From NCBI RefSeq assembly GCF_031202265.1, contig NZ_CP100604.1:3082501-3146500 (forward strand): a stretch of DNA of 64,000 nucleotides, given 5' to 3'. Made by a program: the position numbers and the translations under genes. The notes under the pieces were generated by a model. That model did not search any database. It saw nothing but the letters and a program-made list of their open reading frames with translations, and was not told where the DNA came from. This DNA is from Bradyrhizobium sp. Ash2021. GTDB lineage: Bacteria; Pseudomonadota; Alphaproteobacteria; Rhizobiales; Xanthobacteraceae. Positions 36,743 through 45,446 of this stretch are shown here, one piece after another; position 1 is the stretch's first letter, and each line of letters begins with the position of its first letter.

Positions 36743-39700
36743 TCAGCGCGCTATTTCCTGCCGGATACGGCCGATCGCCGCATGAATTTCGCTCCAGGCC
36801 GGCTTATCCGGGGCAAATTGCCGCCGCAGGTAAGAGGCCAGTTCCGCAACCTGGCCGTCGCTCAGGCTGTCCTTGAAGGCCGGCATGTAGCCGAGATCGC
36901 TCGATGCAGGGGAAGCGATGCCGTGCAGGATCACCTGGATCAGATTGTCCGGTACCGCGCTGTGCAGATTGCTGTTCAGCGCCAGCGAGGGCCGGCTGCC
37001 GAACAGCGGCGCGCCGCCGATCTCGTGGCAAACTGCGCAGGCGCCCTGGTAGAGGCGGGCGCCGAGGGACGAGGCCGCGACGGTGTTGGTGCCGGTCGAG
37101 GTTTCGAGTTCGGCGGCTGTCAGTTCCTGCGTCGACTTGTCTGGGGCGTCGTCGTTGAACGAACCAAGATACACCGCCATCGCGCGGATATCCTGATCGG
37201 GCAGGGCTGCCAGCTCCTTCACGACGGGTGCCATCGGCCCAGCCGCGACGCCGTGAAAGCGCGACTCGCCAGTCCGCAAGTAAGCGTAAAGCTCGTCCTC
37301 GCTCCACGGGATCGGCGCTTGCGACAGCGACGTCAGCGCCGGCGCTTCCCAGCCTTCCGCGAAACCGCCGGCGAGGTAGGCAGTTTGCCTTTCCGCACCG
37401 AGCGCATTGCGCGGCGAATGACAGGTGCTGCAATGGCCAAAGCTTTCGACCAGGTAGGCGCCGCGATTCCAGATCTCCGATTTGGTCGCGTTTGCCTGGA
37501 ATACGTTCGCTTGATGGAACAGCGCGTTCCACCCCGCCAGCAGCGGGCGGAGGTTGAACGGAAATGCCAGCGCGTTTCTCGGCGTCTCGGCGCGGACCGG
37601 TGTCTGCGCCATCAGATAGGCATAGAGCGCCTGCAAATCGGCGTCGGTCGCTTTGGCGAAATGCGTGTAGGGAAACACCGGATAAAGATGCCGGCCGTCG
37701 CGATGGATGCCCTCACGCATCGAGCGCTCGAAGGCGGGATAGGACCACGCGCCGATGCCGGTTTCGATATCGGGCGTGATGTTGGTCGAGGTGATCGTGC
37801 CGAACGGCGTTTCGATGGCGCGGCCGCCGGCGTTGAGGACGCCGTTTAGCGAGGTGTGGCAGACCGCGCAGTCGCCGAGCGCGGCCAGTTGCTGGCCGCG
37901 GGCGATGGTCGCGGCCGAAAACACCGACGGGTCCGGCCGCGCGATTGGCGCGATGGATCGCCACGGGAGCATGGCGGCGCCGACGCCAACCAACGCCGCG
38001 CAAAGGGCTGCGGCTGTTGCAAGCACGCCGCGACGTCCGGCAAACGGGTTTCGCCATTTGTCGGATGCGACAGCAGGCGTGCGCGAGGGCAACGCGGCTG
38101 GCGCAGCCTGCTCCTCGCCGCGCAACCCTTTCAGAATGCGCTCGGGCGTGAACGGCAGCTCGCGAAACCGCACGCCGGTCGCGTCGAAAATGGCGTTGGC
38201 GATCGCGGCGGCGCTGGGAACGGAAGCGGACTCGCCGACGCCGAGCGGCGGTTGATCCTGACGCGGCAGCATCAGCACGTCGATCTTGGGCACATCCGGG
38301 AATTTGATGATGGGGTAGGCGCCCCATTCGCGGCTTGTTACCGAATGGCGGTCGAACGAGACCTCTTCCATCAGCGCGCGGCTGGTCGACTGGATCACGT
38401 TGCCGTGGATCTGGTGGCGAACGCCGTCCGGATTGATCATCAGGCCGGAATCCTGCCCGGCAACCACGCGGGTGACGCTGACGTCGCCGGTCGCCTTGTT
38501 GACCGCGACATCGGCGATCCAGGCCGACCACGCCGCGCCATAGCCGGGAAACTTGCTGTGAACATAGAGCGCGTAGGCAAACCCGCGGCCGCGCACGATA
38601 TCGCCTTCGGCCTCCGGTTCCTGCCGGACCGGACGCGGAACCCAGCCGGCGCGTTCGGCAACCGCGTTGACGAGATCGACCGCGCGCGCGTCTTTCAGGT
38701 AGCGCAGACGATATTCGATCGGATCGACGCCGGCTTCGGCCGCGAGCTCATCGATGTAGCATTCATGCGCAAACGTATTCGGCAGCGCAGAGACCCCGCG
38801 AAACCAGGAGGCGCGCACGATCGGCGGCATGTCGTGCGCTACCACGCGCAGGTGGTCGTAATCGTAAGGCGGAATCGCGGTGCGATCGCCCATCTCGAAT
38901 ACCGCAGGCTCCGGCGCAATCCTTCCCGTGAGCAACAGCGCCAGGGTCGGCGCGCCGTTGGATGGATAGCGCGTGGCAAAATCGTACGCCGCAACGCTGC
39001 CATCTGCATTGAGCCCACCCTTGACGTCCATCAGCTGCCCGGCGCCCTTCGGCTCCCAGGCGTGCTCTTGTTCCCGCGTCAATTGTACGCGGACGGGGCG
39101 GCCGACCGCGCGCGACAGCAAGAGCGCGTCGGCGGACACATCATCAGCGCAATTGCGGCCATAGCAGCCGGCGGCTTCCATCCGGATCACGTCAATCTCG
39201 GCTTCCGGCCGTTCGATCAAGAGCGCCAGATCGATGCGCAGGATGTGCGGATTTTGCGTGCCGGACCACACCCGGATAGCACCGTCCTGATAATCCGCGA
39301 CAGAACACGATGGACCGATCGAGCCGTGCATCTGGTAGGGCCAGACATAGGTCCGCGGCATCGGTTTTGCGGCGGCCGCGATGGCGGCATCGACATCGCC
39401 TTTGTCGATCAACGTCCGCGGCGTCGACGGATTGGCGCGCAGTGCCGTCTCGACATCGCCGAGGTCAGGCAGCGTCGGCACCGGCTTCCAGCTGACCTTC
39501 AACCGTGCCGCCGCCTTGATCGCGTTTTCCTCGCGCTCGGCGACGACACCGACGAAATCGCCGATCCGGACCACCGCCACCAGCCCCGGAATGTCGCGCA
39601 CCGAAGCTTCGTCGACCGCGATCAGGCTGGTGCCGACAAACGCGCCGGCATCGACGCCGGCATAAGGCGGACGCACGACCCGGCCGTGCAGCATGCCTGG

Positions 39701-40300
39701 CAAGCGGACGTCGTGAACATAGACCAGTTCGCCGGTCGCTTTCGCCGGAAGATCGACGCGGGGCACCGATTGCCCGACGATGGTGTAGGCATTGACGTCC
39801 TTCACGGGAACGTCGTCGCCAAGTTCGAGGCGAATGATGTCGTCGGCGATCAATTCGCCATAGCTGACGCTGCGGTTGTCCTTGCCGCGGATCAGCCCGT
39901 CTTCGATCGCGAGATCCGCGACCGGCAGTTCCAGCCGTTCGGCCGCGCGCGCGATCAGGAATTGGCGTGCCTGCGCCGCGGCCTTGCGCAATGGCACGGA
40001 TGTGATCTGGATGGTTTCGCTCGCTATCGTCGCGCCCTGATTGGGCACCCGCGAGGTGTCGCCGAGCACCACGACGACTCGGGCAAAGGACACGTCGAGT
40101 TCCTCGGCGACGATCTGTCCGAGCGCGGTGCGAATGCCGGTTCCGAGATCGACATGGCCGTTATAGGCGGTGACCGAGCCATCTGCGGTGATCTTGATGA
40201 ACGTCTCGAATGCGCTGCTCTCGCCCCACCAGCCGAGACGAACCACCGACAGCGATCCCTGCTGCCGTTCACGATTCCCTGGGGAGTTCGGCACCGCCAT
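36743..40300 (-). CDS. nicB: Nicotinate dehydrogenase large subunit: molybdopterin domain fused to three c-type heme domains (NicB-like)
   Basis: An 1185-residue protein; the ATG at 40300 overlaps the stop of the small subunit. Residues 1-730 form a xanthine-dehydrogenase-type molybdopterin region with a GVGES motif supplying the catalytic Glu. A hydrophobic helix follows at about 745-775 ([20 protein letters not shown]). Three cytochrome c domains then have heme motifs CAVCH (about 810), CSTCH (about 957) and CAVCH (about 1087). Length and layout match Pseudomonas putida NicB (about 1187 aa), which hydroxylates nicotinate at C6 and passes electrons to cytochromes. Other Mo-hydroxylases of this layout (isoquinoline or aldehyde type) are possible. 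Linkage to pncB, a hydroxynicotinate reductase and an enamidase favours nicotinate. Confidence 0.88.
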   Translation of the reverse strand: MAVPNSPGNRERQQGSLSVVRLGWWGESSAFETFIKITADGSVTAYNGHVDLGTGIRTALGQIVAEELDVSFARVVVVLGDTSRVPNQGATIASETIQITSVPLRKAAAQARQFLIARAAERLELPVADLAIEDGLIRGKDNRSVSYGELIADDIIRLELGDDVPVKDVNAYTIVGQSVPRVDLPAKATGELVYVHDVRLPGMLHGRVVRPPYAGVDAGAFVGTSLIAVDEASVRDIPGLVAVVRIGDFVGVVAEREENAIKAAARLKVSWKPVPTLPDLGDVETALRANPSTPRTLIDKGDVDAAIAAAAKPMPRTYVWPYQMHGSIGPSCSVADYQDGAIRVWSGTQNPHILRIDLALLIERPEAEIDVIRMEAAGCYGRNCADDVSADALLLSRAVGRPVRVQLTREQEHAWEPKGAGQLMDVKGGLNADGSVAAYDFATRYPSNGAPTLALLLTGRIAPEPAVFEMGDRTAIPPYDYDHLRVVAHDMPPIVRASWFRGVSALPNTFAHECYIDELAAEAGVDPIEYRLRYLKDARAVDLVNAVAERAGWVPRPVRQEPEAEGDIVRGRGFAYALYVHSKFPGYGAAWSAWIADVAVNKATGDVSVTRVVAGQDSGLMINPDGVRHQIHGNVIQSTSRALMEEVSFDRHSVTSREWGAYPIIKFPDVPKIDVLMLPRQDQPPLGVGESASVPSAAAIANAIFDATGVRFRELPFTPERILKGLRGEEQAAPAALPSRTPAVASDKWRNPFAGRRGVLATAAALCAALVGVGAAMLPWRSIAPIARPDPSVFSAATIARGQQLAALGDCAVCHTSLNGVLNAGGRAIETPFGTITSTNITPDIETGIGAWSYPAFERSMREGIHRDGRHLYPVFPYTHFAKATDADLQALYAYLMAQTPVRAETPRNALAFPFNLRPLLAGWNALFHQANVFQANATKSEIWNRGAYLVESFGHCSTCHSPRNALGAERQTAYLAGGFAEGWEAPALTSLSQAPIPWSEDELYAYLRTGESRFHGVAAGPMAPVVKELAALPDQDIRAMAVYLGSFNDDAPDKSTQELTAAELETSTGTNTVAASSLGARLYQGACAVCHEIGGAPLFGSRPSLALNSNLHSAVPDNLIQVILHGIASPASSDLGYMPAFKDSLSDGQVAELASYLRRQFAPDKPAWSEIHAAIGRIRQEIAR

Positions 40301-40767
40301 CAATCCTGGGCCTCTGCGACAAGCCCGGCCGCCCGCATTGCTGCGCGCACGATCTCGATATGCGCGCCGCACCGGCACAGATTGTAGCGCAGCGATTCCA
40401 GCACCTCGGCTTCGGAGGGATGCGGGTTACGCGTCAAGAGCGCCTTGGTGGATATGATCATGCCGTTGAGGCAATAGCCGCATTGCGCGGCCTGTTCCTC
40501 GATGAAAGCGGCCTGCACGGGATCGGGATGCTCGCGTGTGCCGAGGCCTTCGAGCGTCACAATGTCGCGTCCGGCGCAGCCTTGAATAGGAATCGCGCAA
40601 GCGCGCGCGGCGATGCCGTCGATCAGCACGGCGCAGGCGCCGCATTCGCCGAGCCCGCAGCCATATTTCGGTCCGTTCAATGCGAGATCGTTGCGCAGCA
40701 CATAGAGCAATGCGGTGTCGGGAGCGGCGTCGACATCATGGACCCTGCCGTTAACGGTCAGGCGCAT
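40300..40767 (-). CDS. nicA: Nicotinate dehydrogenase 2Fe-2S subunit (NicA-like)
   Basis: 155 residues with the two-cluster arrangement of molybdenum hydroxylase small subunits. A plant-type [2Fe-2S] site comes first as CGLGECGAC plus a later Cys. The second cluster is CGYC in AAQCGYCLNGMI, with CRC in YNLCRCGAH. The length is close to P. putida NicA (157 aa). The ATG follows AGGGAG, and a GTATAC-centred palindrome sits within its likely promoter. It would pass electrons from the Mo site of NicB toward the heme domains. The stop shares a base with the nicB start, giving translational coupling. Confidence 0.9.
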   Translation of the reverse strand: MRLTVNGRVHDVDAAPDTALLYVLRNDLALNGPKYGCGLGECGACAVLIDGIAARACAIPIQGCAGRDIVTLEGLGTREHPDPVQAAFIEEQAAQCGYCLNGMIISTKALLTRNPHPSEAEVLESLRYNLCRCGAHIEIVRAAMRAAGLVAEAQD

Positions 40768-40829
40768 CGTGATCGTGCTCCCTAAAACCCCGACGATTGC
40801 ACTGTAATGTCGGATCTAAACCTGATCGG

Positions 40830-40857
40830 AGGATAACGTTTGTATACAAACGTGCAA
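40830..40857 (-). promoter_or_regulatory. Predicted nicA promoter
   Basis: Read on the minus strand, TTGCAC (40857-40852) and TATCCT (40835-40830) are separated by 16 bp and resemble sigma70 -35 and -10 boxes upstream of nicA. The 18-bp operator palindrome exactly fills the spacer, as expected for a repressor-controlled promoter. No transcription start has been mapped. Confidence 0.4.
40836..40853. promoter_or_regulatory. Operator palindrome 1 of the nicotinate regulon
   Basis: ACGTTTGTATACAAACGT is an 18-bp perfect palindrome in the 295-bp divergent region between nicA and the hydroxynicotinate reductase gene. The GTATAC core with TTT/AAA flanks recurs in variant form at 40990 and twice at 54140. 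Likely the site of a dimeric repressor; the MarR protein encoded at 48845 is the candidate in this window. Confidence 0.65.
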
Positions 40858-40959
40858 GCCGCCCGTTCCGCGGTGCAGTGCGTTGCCCGCTTTATAAACA
40901 ACGGTGCGAGGCAATTGATTTTTTATTCGGCAATGGCGGTTTTTCGCTTCCCCGACCGC

Positions 40960-40988
40960 TTGACAGGTTTCCAGCCTGCGCGCAGGAT
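40960..40988 (+). promoter_or_regulatory. Predicted promoter of the hydroxynicotinate reductase operon
   Basis: TTGACA (40960-40965), a 17-bp spacer and CAGGAT (40983-40988) resemble a sigma70 promoter with a perfect -35 and a weak -10. The GTTCGTATACGAAC palindrome begins one base after the -10 box and would cover the start site, consistent with repression. Confidence 0.45.
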
Positions 40989-40989
40989 C

Positions 40990-41003
40990 GTTCGTATACG
41001 AAC
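40990..41003. promoter_or_regulatory. Operator palindrome 2 of the nicotinate regulon
   Basis: GTTCGTATACGAAC, a 14-bp perfect palindrome just downstream of the predicted -10 box for the reductase operon. It shares the GTATAC core and TTY/RAA flanks with the sites at 40836 and 54140. It lies 152 bp from operator 1, so each divergent promoter has its own site. Confidence 0.65.
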
Positions 41004-41062
41004 AATATGCCCGGCGGCTGAAAACGGGGTATGATTGAGGCCGCCCGAGAGTAGGCTTGTTC

Positions 41063-42514
41063 ATGACGATCGATGCGACGACGGCCGCCGGTGGCGACAA
41101 GATCCGCTGCGATGCCTGCCCGGTGATGTGCTACATCAAGCCGGGCGCGGCAGGCGCCTGCGACCGCTATGCCAATCACAACGGCGAACTGGTGCGGGTC
41201 GATCCGCATATCGTGCTGGAGCGAACGGTTGAGCACGGTGGCCGTCTGGTGCCGTTTCAGGCCACCGGCGACTGGGACGGCAAGATCGTCCATCAGCCGG
41301 AGGTCTTTGTCACGGCGATCGGGGCAGGCACGACTTACCCTGACTACAAGCCGGCGCCCTTTATCGTTTCCTCGGAGATCGACGGCGTCGACATGGTCAC
41401 GGTCGTGACCGAAGGCATCTTCAGCTATTGCGGCGTCAAGGTGAAGATCGACACCGACCGCTATCTCGGTCCGGAAACCGCGACCGTGCGCGCGCAGGGC
41501 GAAGCGATCGGCCATGTCACGACATCCGAATACGGCTCGCAGATGCTGTCGCTCGGCGGCGTGCATCATCTCACCGGCGGTTCCAAGAAGGAAGGCCGCG
41601 TCACCTGTGACGCGCTGATGGACCTCTCCAATTGCAAGCCGGTCGAGCTCACGATCGACGGCGGCGCCACCGTGGTGGTGCAGGCCGGCTATCCGCCCAT
41701 CGTCAATGGCGTCGCGGAAGAACGCATGCGGGTCGGCTGCGGCTCGGCCACCATCGGCATGTTCGCCAAGCAGTGGCAGGGCAAGGTCGATGAGGTGGTC
41801 GTGGTGGATGACCACATTACCGGCGTCCTCAGCGAACATCAGGCCGGCAAGCTGCTGGATATTCCCGATACCGGGATCAAGATGAAGGGCCGGCGCTCGA
41901 CGCCGGGCCGCTATTTCCAGGTCGCCGAGCCCGGCACCGGCTGGGGCGGCACCAAGATTTCCAATCCGTTGTCGGTGCTCGGCCCGTTCGATCCGAAGGA
42001 GGCGCGGCCGGGCCTCACCATGCTGATGGTCTCCACCACCGGCGAACATGCGGCATATTACGAACTCGACGAGGCGCTGAAGCCGGTCGAAAAGCAGATG
42101 CCGCTGGACCTGAAACTTTCCGTCGAGCGGATTCAGGAAAACTGCGAACCGGCGCTGTGCACGGTGTTGTTCATGGGCGGCGCGGGCGGATCGCTGCGCG
42201 CCGGCGTCACCGACAATCCGGTGCGGCTGACGCGTTCGGTGAAGGACGCGCTGACGCGCGTCACCAGCGGCGGCGCGCCGGTCTATGTCTGGCCGGGCGG
42301 CGGCATCACCTTCATGGTCGACGTCACGCAGATGCCGGCAGGCGCTTTCGGTTACGTTCCGACGCCGGCGTTGGTGGCGCCGATCGAGTTCACGCTCAAA
42401 CTGTCGGATTATGCGGCATTGGGCGGCCATATGGATTATGTGCGTCCGCTGGCGTCGTTGAAGGACAACACCGAAACCCGTCCGATGCCTTACATTCCCG
42501 GGCGTCGCGCATGA
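41063..42514 (+). CDS. hnr: 6-hydroxynicotinate reductase
   Basis: A 483-residue protein that I recognise as the proteobacterial counterpart of Eubacterium barkeri Hnr, which reduces 6-hydroxynicotinate to 1,4,5,6-tetrahydro-6-oxonicotinate using low-potential electrons. The N-terminus has a cysteine cluster CDACPVMC (C16, C19, C23) plus C33, suitable for Fe-S binding; further cysteines occur at 123, 182, 191, 226, 361 and 366. The E. barkeri enzyme carries covalent flavin, one [2Fe-2S] and two [4Fe-4S] clusters. A GGAT sequence at 200-203 partly resembles an ApbE flavinylation site. The ATG at 41063 is preferred to an in-frame TTG at 41057. The stop overlaps the UPF0280 gene (ATGA). Identification rests on recalled similarity plus the enamidase and nicAB neighbours. 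Confidence 0.85.
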   Translation: MTIDATTAAGGDKIRCDACPVMCYIKPGAAGACDRYANHNGELVRVDPHIVLERTVEHGGRLVPFQATGDWDGKIVHQPEVFVTAIGAGTTYPDYKPAPFIVSSEIDGVDMVTVVTEGIFSYCGVKVKIDTDRYLGPETATVRAQGEAIGHVTTSEYGSQMLSLGGVHHLTGGSKKEGRVTCDALMDLSNCKPVELTIDGGATVVVQAGYPPIVNGVAEERMRVGCGSATIGMFAKQWQGKVDEVVVVDDHITGVLSEHQAGKLLDIPDTGIKMKGRRSTPGRYFQVAEPGTGWGGTKISNPLSVLGPFDPKEARPGLTMLMVSTTGEHAAYYELDEALKPVEKQMPLDLKLSVERIQENCEPALCTVLFMGGAGGSLRAGVTDNPVRLTRSVKDALTRVTSGGAPVYVWPGGGITFMVDVTQMPAGAFGYVPTPALVAPIEFTLKLSDYAALGGHMDYVRPLASLKDNTETRPMPYIPGRRA

Positions 42515-43419
42515 AACGGCTGCCGCAAATCGCGCTTCTTCCCGACGGCAAGCGGCTGCATTTGCAGGACGGTCCGATTGATCTGATCGTCGAGGCGAAA
42601 GGCAACGACGCGGATGTTGGTGCGGCTTACGAGGCCGCGGCGCGGCGCTTCCCCGGCTTGCTGGATGAACTCTGCGCCGAGCTTTCGGAATTGCGCAGCG
42701 CGGCCGATCCGGCGCGATGCTCGCTGAAAGGCGTCGTCGCGCGCCGCATGCATGCGGCGGTCGCGCCATTTGCGGCCGATTGCTTCATCACGCCGATGGC
42801 GGCGGTGGCTGGCAGCGTGGCGGAAGAGATTCTCGGCGCGATGCAGGGCGCAGCACGGCTCGATCGCGCTTACGTCAATAATGGTGGCGATATCGCGCTG
42901 CATCTGGCCGAAGGCGAACAGTTCACGGTGGGCCTAATGGACCGTCCGGACCGGCATGGATTGCTGCGGACGATGGTCATCGAGGCTGACGATTGCATCC
43001 GGGGCGTCGCGACCAGCGGACGCCACGGCCGCAGCTTCTCGCTCGGCATTGCCGACGCCGTCACCGTGCTGGCGCGAACGGCGTCCCATGCGGATGCCGC
43101 CGCGACCGTCATCGCCAATGCCGTCGATCTGCCCGGGCATCCCGCGATCGTCCGCTGTCCAGCCGATGCGTTGCAGCCGGACAGCGATCTCGGTGCGCGG
43201 CTCGTCACCCGGGACGTCGGAAGGCTGTCGAACGATGAGATCGAGGACGCGCTCGCGGCGGGTGCACGGTGCGCGCGCCAAGCGCTCGTGGCAGGATTGA
43301 TCGAGGGTGCAGCCTTGCGGCTACTCGGCGAAATCGTCGTGGTGGGGGTGACGGGGACCCCGACGCAGGGATCGCAAGCGCTTCACAACCAGACGATAGA
43401 AAGGACGATGCATGCTTGA
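42511..43419 (+). CDS. UPF0280 family protein, ApbE-like fold; candidate flavin transferase
   Basis: A 302-residue protein whose ATG overlaps the reductase stop as ATGA. Segments such as AAVAGSVAEEIL, YVNNGGDIALHL, GVATSGRHGRSFSLGIADAV and the following TVLA mark the UPF0280 family. That family shares the fold superfamily of ApbE, the FAD:protein FMN transferase. The NNGGDI and ATSG-type motifs parallel the NxGGD and TSG(D) motifs of ApbE. No substrate has been assigned to UPF0280 that I know of. Because the E. barkeri reductase carries covalent flavin, tight coupling to hnr makes a dedicated flavinylation role an attractive inference. Confidence 0.85.
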   Translation: MKRLPQIALLPDGKRLHLQDGPIDLIVEAKGNDADVGAAYEAAARRFPGLLDELCAELSELRSAADPARCSLKGVVARRMHAAVAPFAADCFITPMAAVAGSVAEEILGAMQGAARLDRAYVNNGGDIALHLAEGEQFTVGLMDRPDRHGLLRTMVIEADDCIRGVATSGRHGRSFSLGIADAVTVLARTASHADAAATVIANAVDLPGHPAIVRCPADALQPDSDLGARLVTRDVGRLSNDEIEDALAAGARCARQALVAGLIEGAALRLLGEIVVVGVTGTPTQGSQALHNQTIERTMHA

Positions 43420-44026
43420 TCGGGGAACAGGGCTGACAGGGATGAGCGCGATCATTCGCAAAATCGTCACGGTGGTCGAGGAAACCCATCTGGAGATGGG
43501 GCAGAAGATTTTGCCGCCGACCCGGCGTGCGGCGGCGATTGCCGTGATCGAAAACCCGTTTGCCGGAAAATATGTCGAGGACCTCTCGCCGCTGATCGCG
43601 ATCGGCGAGGAACTCGGCGAATTGCTGTCGAAGAGGGCAGTGGCGGCGCTCGGGATCGACGGCGCCAAGGCGCAAAGCTACGGCAAGGCCGCCGCGGTCG
43701 GCGAAAACGGTGAACTCGAGCATGCGGCCGCGATCTTGCATCCGAAGATGGGCGCCCCGGTGCGCAAAGTGCTGAGCAAGGGTGCTGCGCTAATTCCGTC
43801 GTCGAAGAAGCGCAGCGGCCCGGGAACCACGCTGGATATTCCGCTCGGGCACAAGGATGCGGCGTTCGTGCGCAGCCATTTCGATGGCATGGAGGTGCAG
43901 ATCAACGATGCGCCGCGCGCCAATGAAATCATGGTCGCGGTCGCGGTGACCGACAGCGGCCGGCCGCTGCCGCGGGTCGGCGGGCTCACGATTTCTGAAG
44001 TCAAGGGCGAAGACGGTTTGAGATAA
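43412..44026 (+). CDS. Amino-acid-synthesis/DUF1185 family protein
   Basis: A 204-residue protein starting inside the last codons of the UPF0280 gene (8-nt overlap), with AAGGA 7 nt upstream. Segments IRKIVTVVEETHLEMG, RAAAIAVIENPFAGKYVEDL, HPKMGAPVRKVL and DIPLGHKDAAFVRSHFDGME are characteristic of the AA_synth (PF06684) family. Its biochemical role is not established as far as I know. The overlapping arrangement hnr-UPF0280-DUF1185 suggests that the three products act together, perhaps in maturation or turnover of the reductase or a later ring-derived intermediate. Confidence 0.85.
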   Translation: MLDRGTGLTGMSAIIRKIVTVVEETHLEMGQKILPPTRRAAAIAVIENPFAGKYVEDLSPLIAIGEELGELLSKRAVAALGIDGAKAQSYGKAAAVGENGELEHAAAILHPKMGAPVRKVLSKGAALIPSSKKRSGPGTTLDIPLGHKDAAFVRSHFDGMEVQINDAPRANEIMVAVAVTDSGRPLPRVGGLTISEVKGEDGLR

Positions 44027-44051
44027 TTCTCTGTAACATTGGAGGTTGGGT

Positions 44052-45254
44052 ATGCGACGGAGTTATTTGCTGGGAGCGGGATTGGCGATCATGGTCGCCG
44101 GCATGGCCAATACCGCCGTGGCCCAAAGCGAAATCAAGATCGGCGAAATCAACAGCTATTCGCTGTTGCCCGCGTTCACCGAGCCCTATCGCAAGGGCTG
44201 GCAGCTCGCGGTCGAGGAGATCAACGCCGCGGGCGGCATCAACGGCAAAAAACTCGTCGTCGTCTCCAAGGATGACGGCGGCAAGCCGGCCGACGCGCAG
44301 ACCGCCGCCAACGAGCTGGTATCGAGCGAAAACGTAGCGATGCTGACCGGCACGTTCCTGTCCAATATCGGTCTCGCCGTCAGCGATTTTGCCAATCAGA
44401 AGAAGGTATTTTTCCTCGCGGCCGAGCCTTTGACCGACGCCATCACCTGGGCCAAGGGCAACCGCTACACCTTCCGCCTCCGGCCCTCCAATTACATGCA
44501 GGCGGCGATGTTGGTGGAAGAGGCGGCGAAATTACCGGCCAAACGCTGGGCAACGATTGCGCCGAATTATGAATACGGCCAGTCGGCGGTCGCGGTATTC
44601 AAGAAGCTCATGTCGGAAAAGCGCCCCGACATCCAGTGGGTTGACGAGCAGTGGCCGCCGCAGGGCAAGATCGATGCGGGTCCGGTAGTGCAGGCGCTTG
44701 CCGCCGCCAATCCCGAGGCGATCCTCAACGTCACCTTCGGCGCCGATCTCGTCAAATTCGTGCGTGAAGGCAACACCCGCGGCCTGTTCAAGGATCGCGC
44801 GGTGGTGAGTTTCCTGACCGGCGAACCGGAATATCTCGATCCGCTGAAGGAGGAGACGCCGGACGGCTGGATCGTGACCGGCTATCCCTGGTACTCGATC
44901 AAGACGCCGGAGCATGACGCGTTCCTGAAGGCCTATCAAGCCAAGTACAACGACTATCCGCGGCTCGGCTCGATCGTCGGCTACCAGACCATCAAGTCGG
45001 CGGCGGCGATCCTTGCCAAAGCGAATTCGACCGATCCGGAAAAGCTGATCGCAGCGACGGAGGGATTGTCGGTGCCGTCGCCGCTCGGCGAGATCACCTT
45101 CCGCAAGATCGACCATCAGTCCACGCTCGGCGCTTACGTCGGCAAGACCGCGGTGAAGGACGGCAAGGGCGTGATGGTGGATTCGGTCTACCGAAAGGGT
45201 TCCGACTATCTGCCTGGTGATGCCGAAGTCGAAAAGCTTCGTCCGAAGGAGTGA
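44052..45254 (+). CDS. ABC transporter substrate-binding protein, branched-chain amino acid type
   Basis: A 400-residue Peripla_BP_6 protein with a textbook GGAGG ribosome site, a basic n-region (MRRSYLL) and a signal peptide cleaved near TAVAQSE. The mature start EIKIGEINSYSLLPAFTEPY is typical. It precedes fused permease and two ATPase genes (45447-48822), forming a complete Liv-type importer. Location between the hydroxynicotinate reductase operon and a MarR regulator suggests that nicotinate or another pyridine carboxylate is the ligand (inference). A hairpin repeat separates it from the permease gene. Confidence 0.92.
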   Translation: MRRSYLLGAGLAIMVAGMANTAVAQSEIKIGEINSYSLLPAFTEPYRKGWQLAVEEINAAGGINGKKLVVVSKDDGGKPADAQTAANELVSSENVAMLTGTFLSNIGLAVSDFANQKKVFFLAAEPLTDAITWAKGNRYTFRLRPSNYMQAAMLVEEAAKLPAKRWATIAPNYEYGQSAVAVFKKLMSEKRPDIQWVDEQWPPQGKIDAGPVVQALAAANPEAILNVTFGADLVKFVREGNTRGLFKDRAVVSFLTGEPEYLDPLKEETPDGWIVTGYPWYSIKTPEHDAFLKAYQAKYNDYPRLGSIVGYQTIKSAAAILAKANSTDPEKLIAATEGLSVPSPLGEITFRKIDHQSTLGAYVGKTAVKDGKGVMVDSVYRKGSDYLPGDAEVEKLRPKE

Positions 45255-45259
45255 GACCT

Positions 45260-45395
45260 ACCTCTCCCGAAGGGAGAGGTCGAATTTAGAGCGCAGCGAA
45301 AAATTCGGGTGAGGGGTTTTGATCTATCGTTGGTCCGTAACCCCTCACCCGGATCGCTTGCGCGATCCGACCTCTCCCTATGGGAGAGGTGAAGT
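45260..45395. repeat. Family A intergenic hairpin repeat, copy A4
   Basis: CTACCTCTCCCGAAGGGAGAGGTCG is itself a hairpin and pairs with CGACCTCTCCCTATGGGAGAGGTG at the other end. Inner arms are GGGTGAGGGGTT and AACCCCTCACCC. It lies inside the transporter operon between the binding-protein and permease genes, where it could stabilise the upstream mRNA or attenuate downstream transcription. Confidence 0.82.
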
Positions 45396-45446
45396 AAACG
45401 CACTGCATTTTGGCATCTCATTGGATGCCCCTAACCCGGATCGCCC

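Noticed and set aside
37856..40387. 843-codon open frame on the plus strand
   Set aside because: Antisense to nicB, which carries the molybdopterin and three heme motifs. Composition is typical of a shadow frame.
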